This document shows positions 48,430 through 59,965 of a stretch of 64,000 bases of DNA, piece after piece. Position 1 is the stretch's first letter; every line of letters starts with the position of its first letter. The position numbers were made by a program, and so were the translations under genes. The stretch is taken from NCBI GenBank assembly GCA_020091685.1, contig CM034611.1:12685909-12749908 (forward strand). Reading direction: 5' to 3'. The stretch comes from Lutjanus erythropterus (taxonomy: Eukaryota; Chordata; Actinopteri; Lutjaniformes; Lutjanidae). The notes under the pieces were generated by a model, which was given only the letters and a program-made list of their open reading frames with translations, ran no database searches and was not told the origin of the DNA.

Positions 48430-48970
48430 TTATAATGGCCTTTAAGTCACTTTTCAAGCGGAAACATCAAATTCTGGATTTTTCAGACTGTCAAGCAAAA
48501 AAAAAAAAAGCAAGACATCAGATTTGTCCCTGTGGCATTTTTCAAGGTGTCAATGTCTTAAAATAGAAAATAGAAATGTCCCTCCTTCATGCTACATGGT
48601 TTAAAAGTTTAAAAGAGAAAAAGGTATCAGCCGCTGCATCTACATGCACACCTGTTGCCATAGCAATTTCTCAATATTTTCTAACATTTTATGGACCAAG
48701 CAATTATTCAAATAATAAAGAAATTCACTGGCAGATTAAAACTTGGGTAAGCAGGTTATTTTTGGTGTCACTAGGCACAAGCTCATAATAACCTTTCAGC
48801 ATAATATAATTCATACGTTCTGCGGGAAAACTAGACTTCTGCTTCTCCTTTGAGTCTCATTCCCAAACGTTTGACAACGTGGGAATAAAACTCAACAATC
48901 AACTGTGTTTCTCCAGAATTTCCACCTGCACCTTTAATTGATGATGGAAATAATCATTAGCTGCACCCAC
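48430..48970 (-). repeat. Second, interrupted minus-oriented copy of the gggctgcaact family
   Basis: ttcaagcggaaacatcaaat and ttttctaacattttatggac, then aaataatcattagctgcacc at the right end. Unrelated sequence (about 48,750-48,930) separates the body from the terminal piece, so it has been interrupted or rearranged. Confidence 0.45.
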
Positions 48971-51900
48971 AAGCATATCAGATCTTTGTAATATGATTAA
49001 TTCTCACTCTATTTTGCCCTCGCTCACTGCCTAACTCAATGTTCTATTAGAAAGATGCCCTCACATTCATTTGACTTTTTGATATGGAGAAAAAAAACCA
49101 GTGAAACCGATGTGAATAATATGCAAACGCATTTGAGGAGAGCACTTCACACACTAGGCAGAAGGCAGTTCTTTATTCACACGGACGTTATGATATTATT
49201 TCTGTCTGACTGCTTTATCTAAAGGTGAGCGATAATGAGACAGACTTCCTTTTAACATAATATCTTTTCAATCTCATGATCATGTGAGATCGTTCTGACC
49301 CAGACCTGACATTTAGAACATTAATGGAAGATGTAGATATTGCAAACTTTTTGTTCAGATGTCATGAGGCAGTTGTAAAGGTCATAGACACCTGAGGGAT
49401 ATTATTCCTGCCATAAATGCCTGGTGAGGAGAAAAAATACAGCAGCATGATAGAGAGATCCTGGAGGCTCATTATGTTTCACTTTTCTAGTTGAGAAGGT
49501 GAATTTTCTATTGTAAAAATGGTTCAGTTTCATCCTCAATTTGTGCTTCAGAGCATAAAATCTGCTATTTACTTTGTAAAAAAAAGTGTTTAGTTTAGTT
49601 CAGTTAGTTAGTTTGTTCCATCCTGTAGCTCCAGCATAAATTAAAGAAAACTTACCCATCATAGTTTTAAATTTATAAAGGTACAGATTAGCCACCTCCC
49701 CCTGGCTTTGTAATTATGGACGCCATTTAAGATACGATTGACTGTATGTATCTGGCGCGCTCTGTCCTCAACTAGAAGCCATTGGAGGTGAAAGAATAAG
49801 ACCTGCCCACATGACTCTAATGATTTATAGCCCCAGTACTACTCTCACCAGTTTGTTTTTGCTACTTGAAGTTTCTGTTTCAAGCCTTTCAGGCCTGGAG
49901 CGGATTCCACCCCTCACAATGTTTTCTGCTACCTTTTTTTTCTACTATTTCCTGCCTATTACGTTTGGCCATCACAAGTTCATACCAAGCACCCCCAGCT
50001 CGGGGCCATTTGGTCTCAGGGGGCAAAAAACCCCTCTTCTTCTTGGAATGCATCTGGCGAAATAATGTAATTGCAAATATTGTGGCACTGCAATTGCGAA
50101 AATAAATGAAAGGATGAAATTTGGCAGAGAATGTCGTGAAACAAATGGGCCCATAGCAAAATAAGATTCTGTGGCCTACAGCCATTATAGTATATTCAAA
50201 TATAACTGACAGTATCCCCAAAAAGTAATGCAGCAACAGCAATTTTATAGTCTCTACCCAGCAGTCTAGCCCTCCTGCCAAGGTATCTGGTTCCTGCAGT
50301 TACCTTACTTAAAATTTTTAAGGTCATAGAAACTCACATAAATTGCCATCTAAGATGCAATCCAGCTAACTGACAGAGGACTCTGACATAAGAGATTCTC
50401 CCTCAGTCTTAAAGGGCGGGCCCATTATTATTTTTTTAATCATTTATTTATTTATTTTTTGTTTTTATATCATCCTGTAGCTTCCCAGGAGTATTCATTA
50501 TGTATTCAAATACAATGCTATTTTTCTGACCCTTCTACAAACTTTTTCGAAATGACGTGATGCAGGTTTCTGCATGATGATGTTGCTGTAAAAACCCTTT
50601 GAGTCTGAAGGAGCAGCATGTAAATTAAAGACACGTATCAAAGTTAACTCCAAACAAACAGGGGGCAGCATATCTCCAGAGTGACCGCTAACCTCTGCTC
50701 ACTGCTGTAACTCTCTTTGCTGTAGCTAGCCTACTAGCTGCTGTTTGCTCAGTTAGCTGTGTGGCTATAGGCCCTAATATGACTGAAGTCTGGCTGGGGC
50801 TGGAGCTGGGAGCACTGGGGGCGTGGTTATGTTTACACCACAGGAAACTGAACTGGGCTTGGCAGTCTCTGAGAGAACACGTCCGACACGAGATACTGCT
50901 CTGAGCTGATATACAACAGCTCCAATCAGGACTCTGATTTTGGATGGAGACGGCTGGCAGGGACAGGAGAGGCGCGAAACGGAGAGAAGTGACAGGGAAG
51001 TCGGGCATCAGAGAGGCAGCAGGGAGCATGAATATTTTCACATTTACCACGGCTGATTAAGGATTAATTTTCAGCTGGAGAACGAGAGTCTGTGTAACAT
51101 TTTAAACTGTATAAGACTACATCTAACATGAACTGAACATTCATGTGTACTCTTCATCCCAGACCTAACCCTTTAGGTCATTCAGCTCATCTTTCCCCGT
51201 CTTTTTAAGTCATGTTGTGTTCAGTGGAGTTATGTCATGTAGAACAGGAGTATCAGGATCAAATTTATTTATTGCCTCCAGAGACTTATGCTCATCTAAA
51301 GTAATTTTTTTAAAAACAGATTCAGTAATTCTCTTTTTTCAGCATACTACTGACTTTGCATGCATTCATACTGCATTTTCTGTGTTTGTGTTCTGCATGA
51401 ATTCGTTTCAGTTCAGGGGAATCTCAGATCATCACAGAGACTCTTTAAGACTTACTCGTTTCATTTGGTATCATGAATGAAACAGTAGTATCACTATACT
51501 AGAGTCCTTGTACAAAGCCATGAAAGAGGAAAATGGATCAATAAGATATTCTGTTTTACACCTCAGCTCTCTTGTGGAAAGTCCACTGAGACGTACAACA
51601 CCACCGCCACCGAGGGCCTGAATAAAATCAATCTGAAACAACAGCAAATGGGAATCACATTGACTGCCGCACCTGTGAATAAACGTGTCCTTCAAAGTCC
51701 TTTGTGGAGTCACTAGCGTGCCACAAAACAAGCTGTCCAGTATTGGATGCATTTATCATATTCAATACCTGATGTGGTTTATAATTGGACAGCATGGTGA
51801 GAGGAGAGGAGACGCAGGATGTGATGACATGAGAGGACTCCTTTCCCACACTGGCCTATCACAGCTGTGACAGCACAGTGATACACACCGGTAGTTACAG

Positions 51901-52984
51901 CAGAATCTGGGGTCAGATAATCAGAGGGGCACAAGCCATTATTTAGTAGAGAATTAATCATCATCTGCATCCTGACAGTGTTGTGTAAAGATTGAGAGTT
52001 ACGGGAGTGAGGAAGGTCAGAGAGGTGATTTATTGGGGGGGATTATGGATTCACTGGAGCCCCCATATGATAATAAATCTAAATCCTCCCATTAATCATT
52101 GTGTGTACCCTCACTTATATTACCACTCAATGGAATGAGAATATATGAAGATGAAGCTCAGACTTTAAAGACAAGCTTTATATGTGGTGGGAATTCCCAG
52201 GCTTGGACTGCCAATGAAGCTTACATAATTGAATTCCTTGCTATTGATCTTTCCTAAATCATGTCCATTTTTGCTCCATGTTCCAATAACAGTTGAGCAA
52301 GCTTGGTACACAGTGAAACAATGAACCCCCATACCTGCAAAAGATGTTATGGGGGTAATCATTTTAATCCAAACCGTGACCTTTCTCTAACCTTAACCAA
52401 GTGTTTTTTACCCTAAACGTGCCATGATCTTAACCAGAGTGTGTCCCTTCTGGGCACAACCATAAAACCTCAGTCAACTTTTTCCTTTCCTGTTTCCTGT
52501 ACTTAGATAAATTATGTGCTATCCTTGTAAATACTAAAAAAGATTTTGTAGATGTTTAAAAGATGTTGCTGAGAGAACTGCAACAGTGACATACAGTCAT
52601 ATCTTAAGTTAGATAACAGTAAAATGTTATTAACTAGGTAGCCAACCTACAGCAATCATTAGGAATTTAATTCTGATAGCAAAATGCAAGTTAACTAGCT
52701 AGATAATCGCCATCAAGTATTAGATAGCTAGTTAGCAAGAGTTTTGCTAACATTTGCTAACTTAAGAAAAACAGGAAAGAAGAAAGTGACTGAGGTACCA
52801 GGCTTACTTTGGAGCACAGAGCGACACTGAGGACAGGACAACTGCTTGATTTATACTTGTGATATTCCTCATGAAAAGACCAAAACTAATAATGTTCAAG
52901 TCTGATCTATCTTATTACTCTCTGTCATAGAGCTCAACTGTCATCTGAAATCTATTAAACATACTAAAGTTCTGCATCCACGCA

Positions 52985-53178
52985 GCTCTGCGCAAAATGT
53001 TAACATCAATATGCTAACATGCTCACATTAATAGCTAACATGCTGTCAAGCCACTCGACTTGACCATCTGACAGTTATTTTTAACACAAAGCATCTTGGG
53101 AATGTCATTAGTATTTTGTTTGGTCATGAACCAAAATTTGGGAGAAACTAAAACTTTGACCTGATGATGGTACTGGAT
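52985..53178 (+). repeat. Left half of an older repeat split by a hAT element
   Basis: tatgctaacatgctcacatt to aactttgacctgatgatggt. The family normally continues with a gatgaaaagtcaggggatca-like sequence, which is found only after the inserted element, from about 53,757. Confidence 0.55.
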
Positions 53179-53756
53179 TTGGGGTTCTCAAAGTGTGGCC
53201 TGCGGGCCAGTGGCAGCCCTGAGACACATTTTGTTCAGCCCCCGAACCAGACATGAAACATGTTTTAGTCATCGGTCACTTTCAACAGCCATATTTCATC
53301 TGCTATTTGGCCACTGCGTCAAACTGTGCCCCCCTAACGAGCATCTGTCAAATTAGGAATGACAACTCGTAGAAAGCCGCTGGTTGCATGACAATTAAAG
53401 CTGTGGGAATTAGATTCTGTCGTCGATGCTAGTGGTCTAATATGGTCAACTTGGCAGTTCAGTGTGGAATGAGATGAAAAAGCCACAGTAATAAATGCTA
53501 CATGGTGGCGGACAAAAGGAGGTTTCAGGAAAAATGGATCAACTTTTATTATGTTGGACCTTGGGGGACAGATAAAATGATCTGCCTCATCTGCAAACAG
53601 GTGAATTTGGCGCTTGCAGAATTTTTAATATTAAATGCCCTCATGAGAGCAATCACAAATCACACGACAAGTTCATGGGTTCTCATGTGCAGCTCTCAAT
53701 CATGTACTGGCTCCCTATATTAGGCAGTCAGTCATTAAAACTTTGAGAGTCCCTGC
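53179..53756 (+). mobile_element. Internally deleted hAT-type transposon, about 580 bp
   Basis: The left end ttggggttctcaaagtgtgg and the right end actttgagagtccctgc are imperfect inverted repeats, and the left end continues cctgcgggccagtggcagcc as in many hAT elements. An open frame begins ATG at 53,502 and then runs almost straight into the right end, so most of the transposase is missing. Flanking bases (tactggat / attacatg) may be a decayed 8-bp target duplication. Confidence 0.55.
53502..53723 (+). pseudogene. N-terminal remnant of a hAT transposase (BED-type finger)
   Basis: 73 codons. The start RRFQEKW, a YY-V-G spacing and the cysteine pair MICLICKQVN resemble the N-terminus of ZBED/GTF2IRD2-type hAT transposases, which read KRKF..EW......CLIC. 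The frame then loses similarity, has only one plausible histidine (TNH) and stops. A dead fragment; no catalytic RNase-H-like domain is present. Confidence 0.4.
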
Positions 53757-53935
53757 ATTACATGAAAAGTCGCAGGATCATCGAAGTTATTATTCACCCT
53801 GAGGGGACATAACTAACTTAAAAGGGAATCCATTCCAACAGCTGTTAACACATTTCATTTAAAACCACCAGTGTGAACCTCATGGTGGTGAGAGGAGGTC
53901 CTTACTGTCAGTTCATCCTTTGGGGACGACATTCC
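53757..53935 (+). repeat. Right half of the split repeat
   Basis: catgaaaagtcgcaggatca, ttcaccctgaggggacataa, aaaaccaccagtgtgaacct and catggtggtgagaggaggtc continue the family interrupted at 53,178. Confidence 0.55.
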
Positions 53936-55029
53936 CTGGAGACCCGCCTGACTAAAAATACAACATTTTGCCACAGAGTTGCAAAGAGTGACCTGTTCCT
54001 TCATTACCACAAACATGGGGATGTTTATTTCCCACATACACCGCCCTGGTGCTGTAAACAATACCTAGCACACAAAATATGTATTAATCCACAACTGACA
54101 ATAAATGCAAGCTTTACCCTGTTTAAGAGACGTTTTAGAAAATAACTGAGACGCTAATTAATTGCTGCTTATGGTCTTTTCATGGGATTTGCTGACAATA
54201 AGCAAAACACGGAACGGTGCCAGACATTTCCTTTAAACATGTCACTTAGAACGACTCTACCTCTCTCTCTATTAGCTCCCATTTCCAAGGCTATTTGTCT
54301 GTCAGGAAAAAGACAGAGAGGTATATGTATAGTATGCTATTTCCTTATTACCGCCAAATGCAAGTATCTTCGATTCAGCCTTAAATTCAGCAAAAAGACT
54401 GCCTGCTTTTTCCATTATGCCCTCAGAAAGCCTCCTTGAAATGCCCATCAGCATGTTCTCTCACTGTTTATTAGACCATGAGGCGGTGCAGTTTGTTTTG
54501 ATTTTGCTTGAAGGGAACATTTTCTTCAAACAGTCCCTGTCGCCAGATCACGCAGAATATTGATTAGAGCAGTCGGGTCACCACATTACATTTATCTCCA
54601 CAAACACCGTTGCCATGACATGGGAACCGGTTGCTAAGCTAATTTTGCATTTGTGCTGAAAAGGTTGACGAGAATCAGATAATGAGCAGAGGAGGTAAAG
54701 GATGTGAGATAACAGAGCAAGTGTAAACAGCAACGCTTCAATCAGGCATGGCGGGAACGTGTAACATCTGTTTTGTCAGGGACGCTGATAGCTTAACATA
54801 CTGTAATAAAATACAGCCGCAAATGTCATCACTGTGTCAAGCTGTAACAGATTATAATAGCCCTGTGCACTGATGCATATTAATCAGTGAATAATGTCAT
54901 GAGATGAAGGACATAAATCATACTGAGTAAATGTTAGTGGGCTAATAAAGAGCTGGATAATAGCAGGTTTTCATGCACACAGTGCAAGAAAAATGTGGTG
55001 TGAGTAAGATTCAACATGTTATACAAAAC

Positions 55030-55400
55030 ACTAGAATTCTTCTTTTATCAAATCACATTATCTGCCTACAGGATTATAATAAGTCAGTGGAGTCATCCAT
55101 ACACAAAATATTCCTCTACTTCTATATTTTTGGCCATTACTTGGCATGTCTGGTTCAGATATTGTTTTAAATGTGAAAGTAGCAAATATGTGATTTCACT
55201 TTTGTACAGTTCTGTTCTGTAAGTGTGTGTGTGAATGATGTCTGAAAAGGGTCTAACAAGGTAAATAATAGAACACTTTAGTTTACAGTACAGTTCTGTT
55301 GTAATGTGTTAATAATTATCCCATAAAGCGTAGGGTGTATGGTGTCTAATTAAGGTATATTTTGCATTTAACGTCTAATAAAGAGGATATTATTTGAAGT
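55030..55400 (+). repeat. Copy A of a dispersed MITE-like repeat
   Basis: Shares a series of blocks with 62,890-63,120: aatcacattatctgcc, tttggc(c/a)atttacttgg-like text, atattgttttaaat and tgatttcacttt, followed by ttctgttgtaa(t/g)gtgt and repeated gtctaataaag words. Non-coding. Confidence 0.55.
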
Positions 55401-56384
55401 TTTTGTCGAATTCAGAATATGGCTTGTTATGTCTTATTAGTGCACTGTAGAATAAAATGCAACCATTTCAAGCTGCAGATTAAAATAAAGGTATTGCACA
55501 AAAGACTTTCATCAATAACTGAACATTACACAAGTCTGATTAAATTGACCTTGTAGTCCTTCCATTTTTTTCTCCGCTTGCAGGCAAAACTGAAGGGTCA
55601 TAATGGCACACTGTAGTTTATCATTGTTCCCACGCCTCTGCCTCAGAGCCAGCAGAAAACCTCATCGACCCGAAGAACAAGCTATAGCGCATATTGACTG
55701 ACCACCTCTCTTGGTGGCCATTATCTTTACTGCCTTGTTACCAGATGGAGCCGGTCAGCATTGGCACACAAAACAACCTCATCCACCTCCTCTGTGTGAA
55801 CAGATGGACCGTGAGGAGATGGGTGATATCGCATGGAGAGAGGGTGCAAAGAATTGAAAAGGGGACGCTTGCTGACCGTGTGCAACTAAGCAATGCAATC
55901 ACAAAAGAGAGACAGACGCAGGGCAATTACGTGTTCAGATGATGACAGATAGGTCACATCCTGTAGAGGTGCACATCCAAAATAACAGGAAATGCTGGTC
56001 CTCTGGACTGTCATCAGCCTCACTTTCATGATGGAAATACGCTACACCTTTGTGCTACTGCCTCAGTTTTCTTCTCTTTTACAAAGTTCATGAAAACAGA
56101 AACATTTCTTGGAGCACTTTTGACTTTTGAACACCCACTAACGCCTTCAGCCTGCACACTCCTACACCGCCGTATCTCCATAAATAAATAAACAATTCAT
56201 ATGATAATAATAAATAGCAGGGGCCCATACTATCCTTATTTCTTCACCTTAGCCTACTGTGTGTGGAAACCTCTCAAACAATCTGCAGATGTCAGTCATC
56301 TTGAAAAAGTTCATCTGGTGTTTGTGGGGGAGTCTGTTGTCCTGATGTCACAGAAGTTTTAGCTCCATTAGCGGCCCCGCTACA

Positions 56385-56670
56385 TGGATGATCAGTCGTT
56401 CAGTTGGTCAGTCAGTCCAGACTGGAATATCAACAATCCAACAACTGAAGGGTGGACTGCCGTGAAATATGGTACATATATCTATGTTATTCAGAGGATG
56501 AATCTTACTGCTTTTGGAGGTCCCCTAACTTTTCCTGTAGCACCACCAGCAGGTCAAAGTTTTGGTATATTCAGAGAAATATCAGGTGATCCCTTGACTT
56601 CTGCTGTCTGACTTTTCATCCAGCACCATCAGGCCTGAATTGTAATTTATCCAGTACTTTGTTCTATCAC
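56385..56670 (-). repeat. Minus-oriented copy of the ctaacatgctaac-family repeat
   Basis: ggtcagtcagtccagactgg, caacaatccaacaactgaag, tgaaatatggtacatatatc and agcaggtcaaagttttggta match the reverse complement of the 3' part of the family seen at 52,985 and 53,757. The plus-frame open stretch over it is not a gene. Confidence 0.55.
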
Positions 56671-58257
56671 AATACACAGCACTCAGTGCTGGCAGAAGGT
56701 CTCACATCATCATTCTGCTATAGGGGAAAAAAAATGCCCTGCCGCGTTTGTATTCCTCTAAACCAATCACAATTATCTTGGGAGGAGATAAGCCGAGGAT
56801 GCAGCGACCGACGGTGCCCCTGCAAAATAGCGTTGGGGGATTGGTTCTGTTTGAATGTCAGGAGACGAGCCCTGGCATGAAAATGTCCAAATCACAGCAA
56901 AAGAAAAGGTAACAGCTGCCAGCCTCTTATGTTTGTACCATTAGGGACCCAGTGCTAATTTGCCATTTTCAGCGTGCAGGTTGCTAGCTCGGACGTTACT
57001 GTTGTTTCCCAGGAGACTTTGAAAATACAGATAGGCAGATACCAGACCTTAGCCTTAGCTGTAGTTTGGTGATTAGTTCTAACAGGTGTGTGTTGGCATG
57101 AGTTAGCACTCTGCTCAAGTGCAGCCTTTCAGAGCTGCCAGGATAGCTGTGTCTTTAAAGAAATCCGATTGATATCCATCACCATCACCAGCTGTGACCA
57201 CCTGTAATGAAATATCTTTTTCGAACACATGCCGATTAGATGCTACTCTCTGTTAGTTGTACTTCTTCATGGCTGTTTGTTTTTTTTCATTAACACTTGC
57301 TAACAGGCTTTGGCCTGATCGCCAGAGGACAGTCTGTGGTTCTGAAAGTCTGAATTAATTCCCTCCCTCTCACTTGCATAAAATCTGCCTCTGATCAGGA
57401 ACACCACTCACAGGAGTTCAGGGCTGGAGTACTATCTCCCTGACACCGTTATCACTGGGAAAGTGATTTTAAAACATACATGGATGAAAGAAGAAGGTCT
57501 TTGACACTAACAGAAGGAACTCCTCCGGCAGGAGAGACACTGAAGTTATTGTTAGAGTCACAGTACCAGTGTCTTCCATTTGTGAAGGGATTTGTTGATT
57601 TATCTGCGACTCCGTCCCAAAATGGCCTCATTAGAGCGCATTCTTGCTCGGCAGAGACATTTCTCCTCCTCGCAACACAAAGAAGAGTTGGGCTTTTTGA
57701 AGTACTGCCTGCCCTCATTTCTGGCACACCTCCTTCTGGCGTCATGAAGCGACCTGAGCACATGTTAAATTGAGACAGATCTACGCCTTTTCCAAATGTT
57801 ACCATCCTGTTCCTCTATCTCTTCTTCTCTCACTCTCTCCCCTCTGTGTGGATGTGGCCTGGGGGATCCTATTTATGCGACCAGGCAGCTGTCAACAGGG
57901 CAGCCTGGCAGCCTGCAGAGGAGCCTCAAACGACTCCACAGAATACAAAAATGAAGCTCAGGAGAGAATAAGTCATGCTACATACTGAATAACATAGACG
58001 TGCAATAGATATGTAATCAGGTCATGCTGCTTTATGCTGCTTCCCTCAACAAGAAGCCACCTTATCCCTCTGATAATTGTCACGTCTTTATCTCAGTGCA
58101 TCTATTTTCATTTTTCTCTAGCTCTCTGTGTATCTTATCAAAAATATATAATGAAAAAGCAACGGGAGCTGTGAGAGTGCAAGTGTGTGCCGATGTGTGA
58201 AGTAATGTCTGTTTGCAGGAGAGACAGGGACACGGCGAGCAGAGAAAAAGGAGCAAA

Positions 58258-58272
58258 GGGGGGGGGGGGGGG
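58258..58272. repeat. Poly(G) tract, 15 bases
   Basis: Uninterrupted G run; likely length-variable and a possible sequencing or assembly weak point. Confidence 0.95.
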
Positions 58273-58952
58273 CACGAGAGCGGGACGATTGATAGATAGT
58301 CACGACAAAATGAAGCATGAGTCATGTTGAGTGGTGACGCAGATGGATGGGTCAGGTACACAGCACCCATGTCATGTAATCACTGACCCAGAGGGTGCAG
58401 GCAGGCAGAGAAAGTGCAACATTATCCAAGCAATAAAAAGAGACAAGAATCCCCGATCGATAACTGCCGTAACTCTCACTGTTATGTCATTTTTATGGTA
58501 CATTTTACTGGGTGTTTGATGTGGCGTTATCTCCGCTAAGCAGGATTTATTTGTCTCTGAGTCTCTAAAGGTATTCACTCGATGAAGACTTCCTCTCTGC
58601 AAGACAAAGTGTTAGTCTGTTGCACTTTTAGAGGACAGCACATTTCTGTTACAACTCTATGCTGAAAAAAAAAAAACTTTGTCTTTACACAAAATAACAC
58701 TGCAACTTCAAAATGCATCTTCAAATGGCAACATTGATTATTGGAAATCTTAAAGCTGCTAACATCAGTATTAATGTACGCACAAATCATCCAGTGATTA
58801 TGTGTAATCTATAAAAAGCTGCTTTACGTCACAAACCCAGACAGAATTATCACATCAGCTATATTCCGTGATCAGTGTTGTATTTACACCTTGTTGGGCT
58901 AGTGAAAAAATCAATTAATGCAGGTTTAATGTTACATCATGAAATTATATTG

Positions 58953-59120
58953 TCAGTGGTGGAATGTAACTACAAACACATACATTGGCGTATATTTACA
59001 CAAGTGCTAAGCACAAATTTGCAAATATGCCACTTTCTCCTTCTACTCCACTATAAATACTGAAATATTGTACTTTTTACTCCTCTAGATTTATTTGACA
59101 GCTTTAGTTACATATTACTT
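58953..59120 (+). repeat. Fragment of a teleost repeat beginning cagtggtggaatgtaact
   Basis: tcagtggtggaatgtaacta followed by ccttctactccactataaat, atttatttgacagctttagt and tacatattactttac is typical of a very common fish element. Non-coding. Confidence 0.45.
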
Positions 59121-59123
59121 TAC

Positions 59124-59550
59124 AAACAGAGTTGGGTCAGATTACTCCGAACTTCGGACTCAGTTACAGACGACAAATGATGTGGCAATTTTTGTAATTC
59201 TTAATTTAAGACATTAGATTACAAAAAGTCCTGCAAAATATACAAAAAGATTGATGCAGTCACAAAAATTTGAGTTTATCTTTAAACTTCTCAAAACATT
59301 TTCAGTGCAAATAAATGCAAAGCAAATTGAAACCCTAAGACACCCTAGTTAATAGAGAACTGTAACGGTGAAAAATATGTTTTAAAATTTTAAAATAGCC
59401 ATTTTTAGATATGTAATCAAACATTTAATAGAGTAATCTTTGACAATGTAACTATACTTAAAAGGGCACATTTGTTCAAATGTAATCTGGGCTGATTATA
59501 GTTGTGTAACCAGATCACATGTAATCTATTACTCCCCAGTCTTGTTCACA
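59124..59550. mobile_element. Decayed MITE with inverted ends
   Basis: The left end aacagagttgggtcagatta and the right end tctattactccccagtcttgtt pair as imperfect terminal inverted repeats. The interior carries several attaca/gtaatc words, as expected for this family. No transposase frame. Confidence 0.5.
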
Positions 59551-59744
59551 AATTAATATTTTTCCATACAAAACATATGAAGATAATTGTTATGTATGTA
59601 ACTGTCCAACAGTAAAAGTAGTGAACAGTGACAACTATTCTATTATTTTTGCTGCAAAAACATTTAATAGTTCCAGCCACTCAAATGTGAGGATTTGCTG
59701 AGGATGAGGGTTTTGCAGTTTTGGTATTGAAGAACTTGACAGAG

Positions 59745-59965
59745 GCTTCTGCACAGAAGCCCAACCTCAACTCGATCCAGCATCTTTTGGATGAACTAAG
59801 ATGCTGATTTAGTGCAGCTCAAAATTGGTGGCTGACTTCACTAATGCTTGAGTGTCTGAATGAGAGCAAATCTCTGCAGTCAACATTTTTGGAAATCCTT
59901 CCCAGAAGAGTGACAGGCTGTTATAGCAGCACACTGGTTTGGGAATAAGACTGACAGCAAACGCA
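59745..59965 (+). pseudogene. Tc1/mariner transposase C-terminal relic
   Basis: The plus strand translates as PNLNSIQHLLDELRC then a stop, a decayed form of the Tc1 signature around PDLNPIEHLWDELERR. Further on, about 59,890-59,935, EILPRRVTGCYSS corresponds to the SLPRRVEAVI segment near the transposase end. Several frameshifts and stops separate the two. Only this 3' piece remains; no inverted repeats were recognised around it. Confidence 0.65.

Larger units (their letters stand above)
44300..52980. other. Gene-free region upstream of slc35g2, part 2
   Basis: No gene recognised. Repeats: related segments at about 45,700-45,790 and 48,160-48,225 sharing tagctgacaaaggagtttat-like sequence; a partial foldback copy at 47,239-47,345; gggctgcaact-family copies at about 47,560-47,745 and 48,430-48,970 in minus orientation; and a decayed GC-richer block with several gctagc words at about 50,640-51,050. 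Unique CpG-containing blocks at 44,300-44,500 and 46,680-46,930 could be regulatory. Confidence 0.4.

Noticed and set aside
49811..50281. Overlapping frames of 79-130 codons on both strands
   Set aside because: No domain or splice context; composition looks non-coding.
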